Shown here in pieces: positions 1-6,556 of a stretch of 12,648 nt of DNA (the stretch's first letter is position 1; the number at the start of each line of letters is the position of its first letter). The notes under the pieces are model-generated. The model was not told the origin of the DNA. It made no database searches and saw nothing but the letters and a program-made list of their open reading frames with translations. Source of the DNA: JBAYSY01 sp041675885 (lineage in GTDB: Bacteria > Pseudomonadota > Alphaproteobacteria > Rhodobacterales > Rhodobacteraceae); contig JBAYSY010000063.1 of the NCBI GenBank assembly GCA_041675885.1, positions 1 through 12,648 of the forward strand, read 5' to 3'. Both the position numbers and the translations under genes were made by a program.

Positions 1-1
1 C

Positions 2-190
2 GATATCACCCTGGTAAATGCCACTGTGTCCTGGACACCGGACGACGACCGCTGGAGCATCGGTCTCTACGGTCGCAACCTGACGGACAAGACTTACTAC
101 GGTCAGGTTCTCTATGAACCGGGAATTGTTGCCTTCGCTTCCGTGGCCGATCCCAGAGAGTATGGTGTGGATTTCAAGTACCGCTGGTGA
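2..190 (+). CDS. TonB-dependent outer-membrane receptor, C-terminal end (partial)
   Basis: Only the last 62 residues are present and the gene runs off the left edge. The reading frame shows alternating polar/hydrophobic beta-strand patterns, the NLTDKTYY motif typical of the final strands of TonB-dependent receptors (usually NLTD-x-x-Y), and a terminal EYGVDFKYRW that ends in an aromatic residue, as expected for BAM-assembled beta-barrels. By family, such proteins import siderophores, vitamin B12 or other large substrates across the outer membrane using TonB-ExbBD energy. The substrate cannot be told from this fragment. It is followed by a strong hairpin and faces the defence operon tail to tail, so it is likely outside that operon. 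Confidence 0.85.
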   Translation, partial: DITLVNATVSWTPDDDRWSIGLYGRNLTDKTYYGQVLYEPGIVAFASVADPREYGVDFKYRW

Positions 191-273
191 AATGTGTAAA
201 ACACATAGCTTCGCCCTTTTATATCAGGTGCGGAGCTCATCTTTCACCATAAATAAACCATTGCCTGAAAAAG

Positions 274-318
274 AAAACCCGTCCTGTTATAGGTCTAACC
301 TATAACAGGACGGGTTTT
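274..318. terminator. Bidirectional rho-independent terminator
   Basis: A perfect 20-bp inverted repeat (arms 274-293 and 299-318) surrounds the 5-nt loop TCTAA. The stem carries a CCCGTCCTG/CAGGACGGG core. On the plus strand it runs into TTTTT (315-319), and on the minus strand into TTTTCTTTTT (277-268), so both directions have a U-tract. It lies 83 bp after the receptor stop and 92 bp beyond the end of the minus-strand operon, which fits a shared terminator for two convergent transcription units. Confidence 0.93.
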
Positions 319-410
319 TATCACTATGCGGGATCGAAGAAACCGGGTGCACCCTTCTTTATCTCTGCTTGCAGCTTATCAACACATCGGCTTAAGCATC
401 GATAGTCCCT

Positions 411-3400
411 TCACGACTCTTCGGTCCATAACCCATCTTCATCGTATCGTTGAGCCTCATACTCGTATGATTTGGCAAGATTTTCGATCATTGCAGAAAG
501 ATTAGGTTTTGAATTCTGCCAATGGTTGGAGAAGCATCTGAACTCCTCTGCAACTTGTCGCTCTTGTTCCCCGCCGTCATAAGGCATCCGGGTAGTGACA
601 CCGCGGGAATCATGAACTCCAGTGTGAAAACCTCGCCTGATGTCTTCACAGTCATCCTGATCCAATAGTTCAGCAATGATTGGATCAGGCCAACACTCCA
701 GATTTTGATTTATAGGCCAGTCGGAAAGCCAGGCACCCACTGTCAGATCAGTGACAGCTTCGCGATCTTTTTCTTTTGCCAGATCTCGCACCCTGTTGAT
801 CCACGAGAAAAATAAATCTCTATCAATCTCTCCATCTGAGCTTCTCCCTGGAGCACCACGTCCACTGTGGATCAGAGTACCGGCTGTTTGTGCTGCTGTC
901 TGCAGATTTTCGGGTATAGGTTCACGATCAGCGTTACGAGGCTTGAATGCAAGACATATCAGCTCCATAAATGACTCTGGCGCTCTCAATATTTCCGCCA
1001 TCAAATTGGGCACCCCATACTGGTCATGTTCAAGAATTGGATAGTAAACGAATTCCAGACTGACCAGCTCGGACTGGCTGCACTCCATTTTAAAAAGCGC
1101 CTCAAACACGCGAGCGATATGCCAAGACTGTGCAAGGGTAGCATTGTCTTCCTGGCCCGAAGCTACCCCTCTGAGCATGCGGATCAGAAGATCACCAGAT
1201 AGCTCCATTGCACGATTTCCCATGGCTTCCATGGCGGTTCGCGGCCTGCCCGATGCCAGCAGCTTTTCCATACAAAAAGAGAGATGATCACTGTCGGATT
1301 GAATGTAGTGTGGCTTTACAGCCAACCAGAAATGATCGTGAACTTCCGGCCGCAGGGTTTCGACAAACTCCCACAAAGCCATGGATTGTGGCGCATTGAC
1401 AAGAAAACCGGCTACCGTTTCCGGGGACTTTGCTTCCTCCTCAAGCAGATGCAGGCATGTTTGGATAAAATCAGCGAACTCTTCATGAGGTACTGCATAC
1501 AGCACTCCACAGGTCAAGGAGTCAAACAGAGAGGCCTGTTGCAAGTGGCTATACCACTGGCATAGCCACTGTGCCAAAGCACCACGCTCAAACGGCGCCT
1601 TAACCAGTTCCCAGCCCACAAGCCGCGGCTCTCCACACTGCTTGGCCAAGCTATAAACGCCATGCCAACCTTGAACCTCATATATTTCCCGAATTGCCAT
1701 CGCACGCAATGCCGCTCTTGCTTTGTCGGCCTCCTCGTAATCCTCCTCTCGTCCGTCCGGAAGCCCTGCCCATCCGTTGGAGAAAATCCAAGCATGTCGG
1801 ATAACCAGATCATCGGGGGCCAGCACGTCGAACAACGGCCTTAATCTATCGGCTGCATAACGGTCGTGCTTGCTACCATCCTGATTAAACGAGTTCTCCC
1901 AGTTCAGGAACTCTCTGGCTGCACTGCGAACAACTTCCCTCTCTTTATCTGGCAAGCTTTTCGCACCGGCAACCAATGCAATGATCCCGTCACGAAAATT
2001 TTCATCCAGCTCATTAAGCCTAGATACTAGATCAGCAATACGGTTTGTACTTCCCTGCGCTTGCTCAAGCAGTAAGCCTGCGACTGGCAATACAAGCTGC
2101 CGAATTTCCCCGTAGGTAACAACTTCGCCCGCACCAGCATCATCGTCGCGCCACTGCGGTTTTGCATTGGCCGAAACCGCACCATCGCGTCTAGGGAGCA
2201 ATGCCAGCAATAGCTTCCAGGCTATCTTAGGGTTTCGTCCGACTACGTTCTCAAGAGCCCGAAGCCGTAACTCGACGGGCGCAGCTGTCTGCGGATACCA
2301 GGACCGGAAGAGGGAAACCAAAGAGTTGAATGGCGTGTTGGCCCAGTTACCCTTCACTTCCACATCAGACAGTTGCGCCAGGATATTTGCCACCCGGCCA
2401 AGCCGAGCGGGATACCACGCCAGCAGCTCTAACGCCCAAAGCAGATTGGCATGCCAGCATCGGCCAGATATTCCAGATGATTGTGTTTCCGTAATTAACC
2501 GAGTAACCGATCTGTCGGGCTTACGTAAACTATTTTCGACCGCCCGCAGGAACTCATCGGGCGCCGCCTCGGCAAATGACCGGAGAAAAGGTGAAACGGA
2601 TAGCCAACGCTCTTCGCTGGCGTCTTCCAGAAGCTGTTCAACAGAACGCCGTACATGATTAGCGATAGTCGGCTGATCGACGATATCAGCAAAGTAGCCC
2701 AGCTTTGCAATGGATTCTGCCATGGCTTCCATTACAACGCCGGAATGGTCGCGAACCTTGCCATAGATGGAGACCATCCAACGTTTATCTTCTTCAAGCT
2801 CCAGAACCGGATCAGGTTTTTCGAACACTGCCCTGGCAACCTCGAAGAACCGCGTCAGAATATCGCCCGTTAGTCTGGGCACTATGAGGTGCAACAGCTC
2901 CAGAGGTGCTTTGGCTTTCCACAAAGAGCCAATTTTCACCACTGGCGCATCATCGAGTGCGACTAGCCTCAGCAGTTCGCTTTCAACGTCCTCATAAGCG
3001 CGGTTGGCAATCTTCGCGATGCACACCCTGTCACCGTCGGATGCACCATTCCAGGCACCCACCAGTGTCAGCATCAGAAGGCTTGTGGCATCGGCAGCAT
3101 CCGCCCACTCCGGCTTCTTGATGGTAGGATTTTGTGCATGCCAACGACGAAAAACTGTCCATGATCTTCCCAAGGTGCGGGCATATCGGGCAGCATCCGA
3201 TGCCGCTATACCCAGCTCACGCAGGGAGTTCTCAAATTCATCAGGCTTTGGGCGTCGCAGTTCCAGCACTTTCTGGCCTATCGCTCTCCCTCCAATACCC
3301 ATGAGATTGAAGGCTTGGTCACCAGAAGCCATCGGCACAATCAGGCTCACTCCTTCACGGGGGGCCCGGTGGCTGCCAAGCCGGTTATCGGTGATGACCA

Positions 3401-4169
3401 CCTGCTCGATAGCCGGGTTGGCATCTACAAATAGCCAACCTTCTTCTGAGGTCACGCAGGCAGCGCGTGGAGAGCAGCCATCCTCGATCAACAGTGCACA
3501 GACAAAAGCAACCGCTTCGGTCTGGCTGTCTGCCTGAACAGTAATCAAAGGTTCGCGCTGCTGAATACTTTTCTGTAATGCCAGCCTTGATTTCTCACGA
3601 CCGCTAAATAGCGCTGCGGCTGTGACGGCGGGGCTGGACTGATTACTCCAATGCTCCCAGTAGTTTTCCACAGCATCGATACCATGACCGGCGACACCAA
3701 GTTGTATTCCCAACCATAAAGCGGTCGCCGGTGCGGTTTCCAACCACGCTTCCAGGTCGTCGGCATCCCAGACCAGCACCTCCGCCCAGGCCTCACGACT
3801 TCTTGCGTGCTCCTGCCACACACCTTTACCGGGCCATCGACGGGAAGTGACAAAAACAAAAGTGGCTTGTGCTGCCTGTGCTGCCGAGATTTGTTCCAGG
3901 CGCTTTTCGAAATCACTGTTCGCCTTGGATCCAGGGTCTTTTGAGGTGCCCAGCTCCCAGTAACTGACGCCATTGGGAACCCAGGGGCAGCCCTGTTCTA
4001 CCTGGATCACACCATCCCAGCCAGGCGCATTGACAGAGTCGCCACCTGGCATGGCAATGGCTGTGATACCGGAGGTTGCCGAGATCAACCGTCTTACCAG
4101 TACAGGAAGCATTCCTTGCGCTTCACGCCTGTCCGACCATTGTGCGAGGTGGGTAGCAGTGACGCGCAT
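411..4169 (-). CDS. Large putative defence protein: endonuclease-like N-terminus, degenerate NTPase-like middle, helical-repeat C-terminus
   Basis: This 1252-residue protein is the last gene of the R-M operon, 21 bp after hsdS. It starts at ATG 4169 with an AGGAGG at 4184-4179, nine bases upstream. Residues about 45-155 look like a restriction-endonuclease fold: GWDG (D52), then WELG (E72) with lysines K77 and K82, then a hydrophobic strand TFVFVTSRRW and a DADDLEAWLE segment. Residues about 185-345 resemble the start of a STAND-type NTPase, but where a GxxGxGK(T/S) loop would be expected the sequence reads REPLITVQADSQTEAVAF, so I see no Walker A lysine. From about 360 to 1180 it is Leu/Trp/Ala-rich with repeated helix-like segments (HEAT/TPR-like), as in sensor regions of Avs proteins. 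The tail carries DSRGV (1187-1191) and GG-x-QER motifs. I know no named family with certainty. By context and architecture I infer an anti-phage effector, possibly one that recognises a phage protein and cuts DNA. No signal peptide or membrane segment is seen. Confidence 0.72.
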   Translation of the reverse strand: MRVTATHLAQWSDRREAQGMLPVLVRRLISATSGITAIAMPGGDSVNAPGWDGVIQVEQGCPWVPNGVSYWELGTSKDPGSKANSDFEKRLEQISAAQAAQATFVFVTSRRWPGKGVWQEHARSREAWAEVLVWDADDLEAWLETAPATALWLGIQLGVAGHGIDAVENYWEHWSNQSSPAVTAAALFSGREKSRLALQKSIQQREPLITVQADSQTEAVAFVCALLIEDGCSPRAACVTSEEGWLFVDANPAIEQVVITDNRLGSHRAPREGVSLIVPMASGDQAFNLMGIGGRAIGQKVLELRRPKPDEFENSLRELGIAASDAARYARTLGRSWTVFRRWHAQNPTIKKPEWADAADATSLLMLTLVGAWNGASDGDRVCIAKIANRAYEDVESELLRLVALDDAPVVKIGSLWKAKAPLELLHLIVPRLTGDILTRFFEVARAVFEKPDPVLELEEDKRWMVSIYGKVRDHSGVVMEAMAESIAKLGYFADIVDQPTIANHVRRSVEQLLEDASEERWLSVSPFLRSFAEAAPDEFLRAVENSLRKPDRSVTRLITETQSSGISGRCWHANLLWALELLAWYPARLGRVANILAQLSDVEVKGNWANTPFNSLVSLFRSWYPQTAAPVELRLRALENVVGRNPKIAWKLLLALLPRRDGAVSANAKPQWRDDDAGAGEVVTYGEIRQLVLPVAGLLLEQAQGSTNRIADLVSRLNELDENFRDGIIALVAGAKSLPDKEREVVRSAAREFLNWENSFNQDGSKHDRYAADRLRPLFDVLAPDDLVIRHAWIFSNGWAGLPDGREEDYEEADKARAALRAMAIREIYEVQGWHGVYSLAKQCGEPRLVGWELVKAPFERGALAQWLCQWYSHLQQASLFDSLTCGVLYAVPHEEFADFIQTCLHLLEEEAKSPETVAGFLVNAPQSMALWEFVETLRPEVHDHFWLAVKPHYIQSDSDHLSFCMEKLLASGRPRTAMEAMGNRAMELSGDLLIRMLRGVASGQEDNATLAQSWHIARVFEALFKMECSQSELVSLEFVYYPILEHDQYGVPNLMAEILRAPESFMELICLAFKPRNADREPIPENLQTAAQTAGTLIHSGRGAPGRSSDGEIDRDLFFSWINRVRDLAKEKDREAVTDLTVGAWLSDWPINQNLECWPDPIIAELLDQDDCEDIRRGFHTGVHDSRGVTTRMPYDGGEQERQVAEEFRCFSNHWQNSKPNLSAMIENLAKSYEYEAQRYDEDGLWTEES

Positions 4170-4178
4170 GATGGCAAG

Positions 4179-4184
4179 CCTCCT
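4179..4184 (-). promoter_or_regulatory. Consensus Shine-Dalgarno for the 1252-aa gene
   Basis: AGGAGG lies nine bases before ATG 4169, within the 21-bp gap after the hsdS stop. It fixes the start codon and implies that this last gene is translated independently of the damaged hsdS. Confidence 0.8.
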
Positions 4185-4190
4185 GAGAGA

Positions 4191-5606
4191 TCAAATATCC
4201 AGCCTCTGTTGCTGGATGGTTCTTGGTTGTAGCCCGCGCGGGATGAAATTTTCCTTGCGCAGCCAGTCAAGCCACAGTTTGAGGTCGGACGGCGAAAAAC
4301 GAGCCTTGCGCTTATGCCAGTTTTCACGCATATCGACGATGATCTGTTCGTCGGTGGGCTGGACCCCGTCGATAAGGAAATCATTCCAGACGGCGAACAG
4401 CGTAGCGATGATTTCAACTTGCTCAGTGGTCTTGTCGGCCAGGGTATAGATCAGGCGATCAAACTCGGCTTTTTGTACGGGCGACATCAAAGCCTCGGCT
4501 TTCGCTGATGGCTCCGACAACGGCGGAAGGCAACGGTATTCCGTCTTTTTCTTGCCATTTTTCAAGGTTCTTTCATTGATCTCGAACCACCCTTTAGCTT
4601 GACCTTGCCGTTCGAAGTCATAAAGCCACGGATCAAACGGCCCGGCGGCTTTTCGCTGCGGTTGCCAGCCCAGCTCCAGGCCAACATGTGCCTGCGCCAG
4701 ATACAACACTTTGGCAGCAGCCGTTCGGCCGAAATACTGGGCGTTGGCGAGCTTTTTGACTGTATAGCAGCCGATGGCTTCGCGATGGGTGGCCAGGTCG
4801 ATGACTTGGGCTTTTGAAAGCGACACTGGCTGGGATTCTTTCTCTGTGTCGCCTTGTGAATACGCGTGGATTAGAGTGTTCAGCAGCTTCGCTTGTTTGT
4901 CCGTGACTGTATCGATTTGTGCTTCCAGAGTGTCGCATAAGGTCATTAGCTGGTCGATTTTATTAACAATGCGTTCTTGCTCTAGAAAAGAAGGAAGCAG
5001 CACCAACATATTATTTAATATGCTGTGATTAAGGTTTGTCATAGTGGTGCCTACAGAGTTACCACCCAGATACTCTCGGGCATATTCCGTTCTGAATAAT
5101 TGCACTATGAATTGCCGGTGGATTTTCTCTATAAATCTAAGAACGAAACTACCGGTTCCACATAAAAAACCTTCGGACTCATCATTGATAACAGCGCATC
5201 TGCCCATTTCTCCACGACGAGCCATTACAATATCGTCTTTTAAAACCTTGTATGAAGAAAGCTTCTTTGCCATATTTGGAGAAACGGAGATTGATGGATC
5301 GTGAGCTATCCTTCCATTAACCATGTGTGAAGGGTTGATTAAAGGGATTCCATTCGACACATAATCACTCTTATGAATCATGGATCCAAAAGGCCCCGTC
5401 GAAACCTCTGTTGTTAAATCTCCGAACCTCACATACGCCCACCCCTGCGGCAGCTCATAAGGTATTTCCTCCGGCTTGATCGGAGGCAGCAATTTGGACT
5501 TTTTGATTTTCTTTTCATGCACCAACCGCTGCTTTTCAGCTTCGATCTCTTTCAGCAGTTCGCTGGCAGGTGGATCGTTGGGATCTTGCGGGACGAGTTT
5601 GCCCAT
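4191..5606 (-). CDS. hsdS: HsdS 3' half: second recognition domain plus C-terminal extension
   Basis: This ORF gives 471 residues from the first in-frame ATG at 5606, although the frame is open up to about 5807. Residues 1-50 repeat the conserved HsdS segment (GKLVPQDPNDPP, LLKEIEAEKQRL). Residues about 50-215 form a target-recognition domain that begins YELPQGWAYVRFGDL. Residues about 208-250 (LEQERIVNKIDQLM, then LEAQIDTVTDKQAKLL) are the conserved helical spacer that sets the distance between the two DNA half-sites. Residues about 255-471 are an extension absent from short classical HsdS, with YFGRTAAAKVLYLAQ, QRKAAGPFDPWLYDFE and a Trp-rich tail. ATG 5606 has only a weak upstream GGCGG, so expression as a separate half-subunit would depend on poor initiation or coupling. 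Half-size S proteins can dimerise in some systems (known for EcoDXXI derivatives). Whether that happens here is unknown. Confidence 0.8.
   Translation of the reverse strand: MGKLVPQDPNDPPASELLKEIEAEKQRLVHEKKIKKSKLLPPIKPEEIPYELPQGWAYVRFGDLTTEVSTGPFGSMIHKSDYVSNGIPLINPSHMVNGRIAHDPSISVSPNMAKKLSSYKVLKDDIVMARRGEMGRCAVINDESEGFLCGTGSFVLRFIEKIHRQFIVQLFRTEYAREYLGGNSVGTTMTNLNHSILNNMLVLLPSFLEQERIVNKIDQLMTLCDTLEAQIDTVTDKQAKLLNTLIHAYSQGDTEKESQPVSLSKAQVIDLATHREAIGCYTVKKLANAQYFGRTAAAKVLYLAQAHVGLELGWQPQRKAAGPFDPWLYDFERQGQAKGWFEINERTLKNGKKKTEYRCLPPLSEPSAKAEALMSPVQKAEFDRLIYTLADKTTEQVEIIATLFAVWNDFLIDGVQPTDEQIIVDMRENWHKRKARFSPSDLKLWLDWLRKENFIPRGLQPRTIQQQRLDI
5418..5603 (-). repeat. Intragenic direct repeat, copy 2 (hsdS conserved segment)
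   Basis: This 186-bp segment encodes GKLVPQDPN to VRFGD. It aligns without gaps to 6263-6448, with 36 mismatches counted by hand (about 81% identity). It precedes recognition domain 2 exactly as the other copy precedes domain 1, reflecting the internal duplication of HsdS and giving homology for domain exchange. Confidence 0.85.
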
Positions 5607-6556
5607 GACCGCCAGTTGCAGGATGGCTTTGCGCAGTTCGGTGACATTTTCCTTGACGGTGTAGAGGTCGCCGAAGTGTTGGTTGAGGAAGTGCCAGGCG
5701 TTTTGGTGGTTGTCGTGGTTTGCTGTGTCCAGCAGGCATAGACGGCCAGGCGTTTCTGTTGCTGTTCGGTACGCAGTTTTCCCAGTTCGTCGCAGCGGGC
5801 CATTAGCTGATCAATTTTGGCGATGATGCGATGTTGTTCCTGAATTGGAGGCAAAGGGATAGGTAGCTCCCTAACTTTTTCCGAATTTAAGTTAAGAACT
5901 ACTGCACCAGCTGCTGAAGCTTCAAACATTTTTTTTATGAGAGGAGAGGATAACAATTGATATAGATAATCCTTGGCCAACGCATCAGGTGGACTTATAC
6001 GAAGCCAACCATCGTGAATACAACCTTTAATTTTGGTGATGTAGGGTCGACCAAAGCTCATTGAATTAGTAAGCAGAAAATCACCAGGATAGACCATTCT
6101 GGTTTTTGATAGCCCTTCTGATCGTATTTTCTCCTTTGTCGAGGCTATATATTTCCCACCCTGGTCTGTATCACTAATTTTTATCCAGTTAATTCCATCT
6201 GGGTCGTTCGTCAGAAATGCTTTAATCGGCCGAGGAGACCCACCACGTTCGATCGTTGAAATATCGCCGAACCTCACCCACTCCCAACCCCACGGCAGCT
6301 CATAAGGTACTTCCTCCGATTTTATCGGCGGCAGTATCTTAGGCTTCTTGATTTTCTTTTCCTGGGTCAGCCGCTGCTTTTCCGCTTCGATCTCTTTCAA
6401 CAGCTCATTGGCAGGCTGATCGTTCGGATCTTGCTCCACCAGCTTGCCCTGCATGGCCAGGGTTAAAATCAGTTCGCGCAGTTTGGCGATACCGTTAGGG
6501 GCGGCGAAGGCGGTTTCGAAGTGTTTTTCAAGCAGGCGGGCGGTGTGCTTATTCAT
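5552..6556 (-). CDS. hsdS: HsdS 5' half: first recognition domain, frameshifted at its end
   Basis: The ORF predicts 334 residues from ATG 6556. This start is preferred over the upstream ATG 6655 because a GGAGG (6567-6563) sits six bases before it and the protein then begins MNKHTARLLEKHFETAF, an N-terminus normal for HsdS. It overlaps the end of the upstream nuclease gene by 8 bp, which suggests translational coupling. Residues 22-90 are the conserved region (LRELILTLAMQGKLVEQDPN, LLKEIEAEKQRL). Residues about 86-250 form the first recognition domain, ending in LPIPLPPIQEQHRIIAKIDQ. Residues from about 275 to 334 are out-of-frame translation. The genuine part alone equals a half-HsdS with one recognition domain and one coiled-coil spacer, which would specify one half of the bipartite target. 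Confidence 0.8.
   Translation of the reverse strand: MNKHTARLLEKHFETAFAAPNGIAKLRELILTLAMQGKLVEQDPNDQPANELLKEIEAEKQRLTQEKKIKKPKILPPIKSEEVPYELPWGWEWVRFGDISTIERGGSPRPIKAFLTNDPDGINWIKISDTDQGGKYIASTKEKIRSEGLSKTRMVYPGDFLLTNSMSFGRPYITKIKGCIHDGWLRISPPDALAKDYLYQLLSSPLIKKMFEASAAGAVVLNLNSEKVRELPIPLPPIQEQHRIIAKIDQLMARCDELGKLRTEQQQKRLAVYACWTQQTTTTTKTPGTSSTNTSATSTPSRKMSPNCAKPSCNWRSWANSSRKIPTIHLPANC
6263..6448 (-). repeat. Intragenic direct repeat, copy 1 (hsdS conserved segment)
   Basis: This is the partner of 5418-5603. It encodes GKLVEQDPN to VRFGD, is the same length (186 bp) and about 81% identical by hand count. Recombination between the copies would delete 845 bp, including domain 1 and the frameshift site, and could restore a single-domain in-frame S protein. 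Confidence 0.85.

Larger units (their letters stand above)
4191..6556 (-). pseudogene. hsdS: hsdS, type I specificity subunit, interrupted by a -1 frameshift
   Basis: Read with one frame change, this region encodes a continuous HsdS of about 787 residues: the first recognition domain and central coiled coil, a second recognition domain with its coiled coil, and a C-terminal extension. The first frame is convincing through about residue 274 (KRLAVYAC, near 5735) and then turns into low-complexity Thr/Pro/Ser sequence ending at 5552. In the -1 frame, from 5732 on, the sequence immediately reads LDTANHDNHQNAWHFLNQHF, then GDLYTVKENVTELRKAILQL, which is normal HsdS linker. The shift therefore lies at about 5729-5740 and behaves as a single-base deletion. 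No long homopolymer and no X-XXY-YYZ slippery heptamer is visible there, so I favour mutation or assembly error over programmed frameshifting or repeat-based phase variation. The two halves are listed separately because each could still be expressed. Confidence 0.85.

Noticed and set aside
320..410. Second att copy marking the left end of an mnmE-integrated island
   Set aside because: No sequence resembling TTACTTGCCGATACAGAA was found here or elsewhere in the window. Only a 6-bp TTACTT match occurs at the hsdR start.
5726..5740. Phase variation by a simple sequence repeat at the hsdS frameshift
   Set aside because: The local sequence GCCTGCTGGACACAGC has no homopolymer or short tandem repeat long enough to slip readily.
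5552..5810. Programmed -1 ribosomal frameshift in hsdS
   Set aside because: The frames overlap in the right sense, but I found no X-XXY-YYZ slippery heptamer or obvious downstream stem near the point where both frames are HsdS-like. A one-base deletion is simpler.
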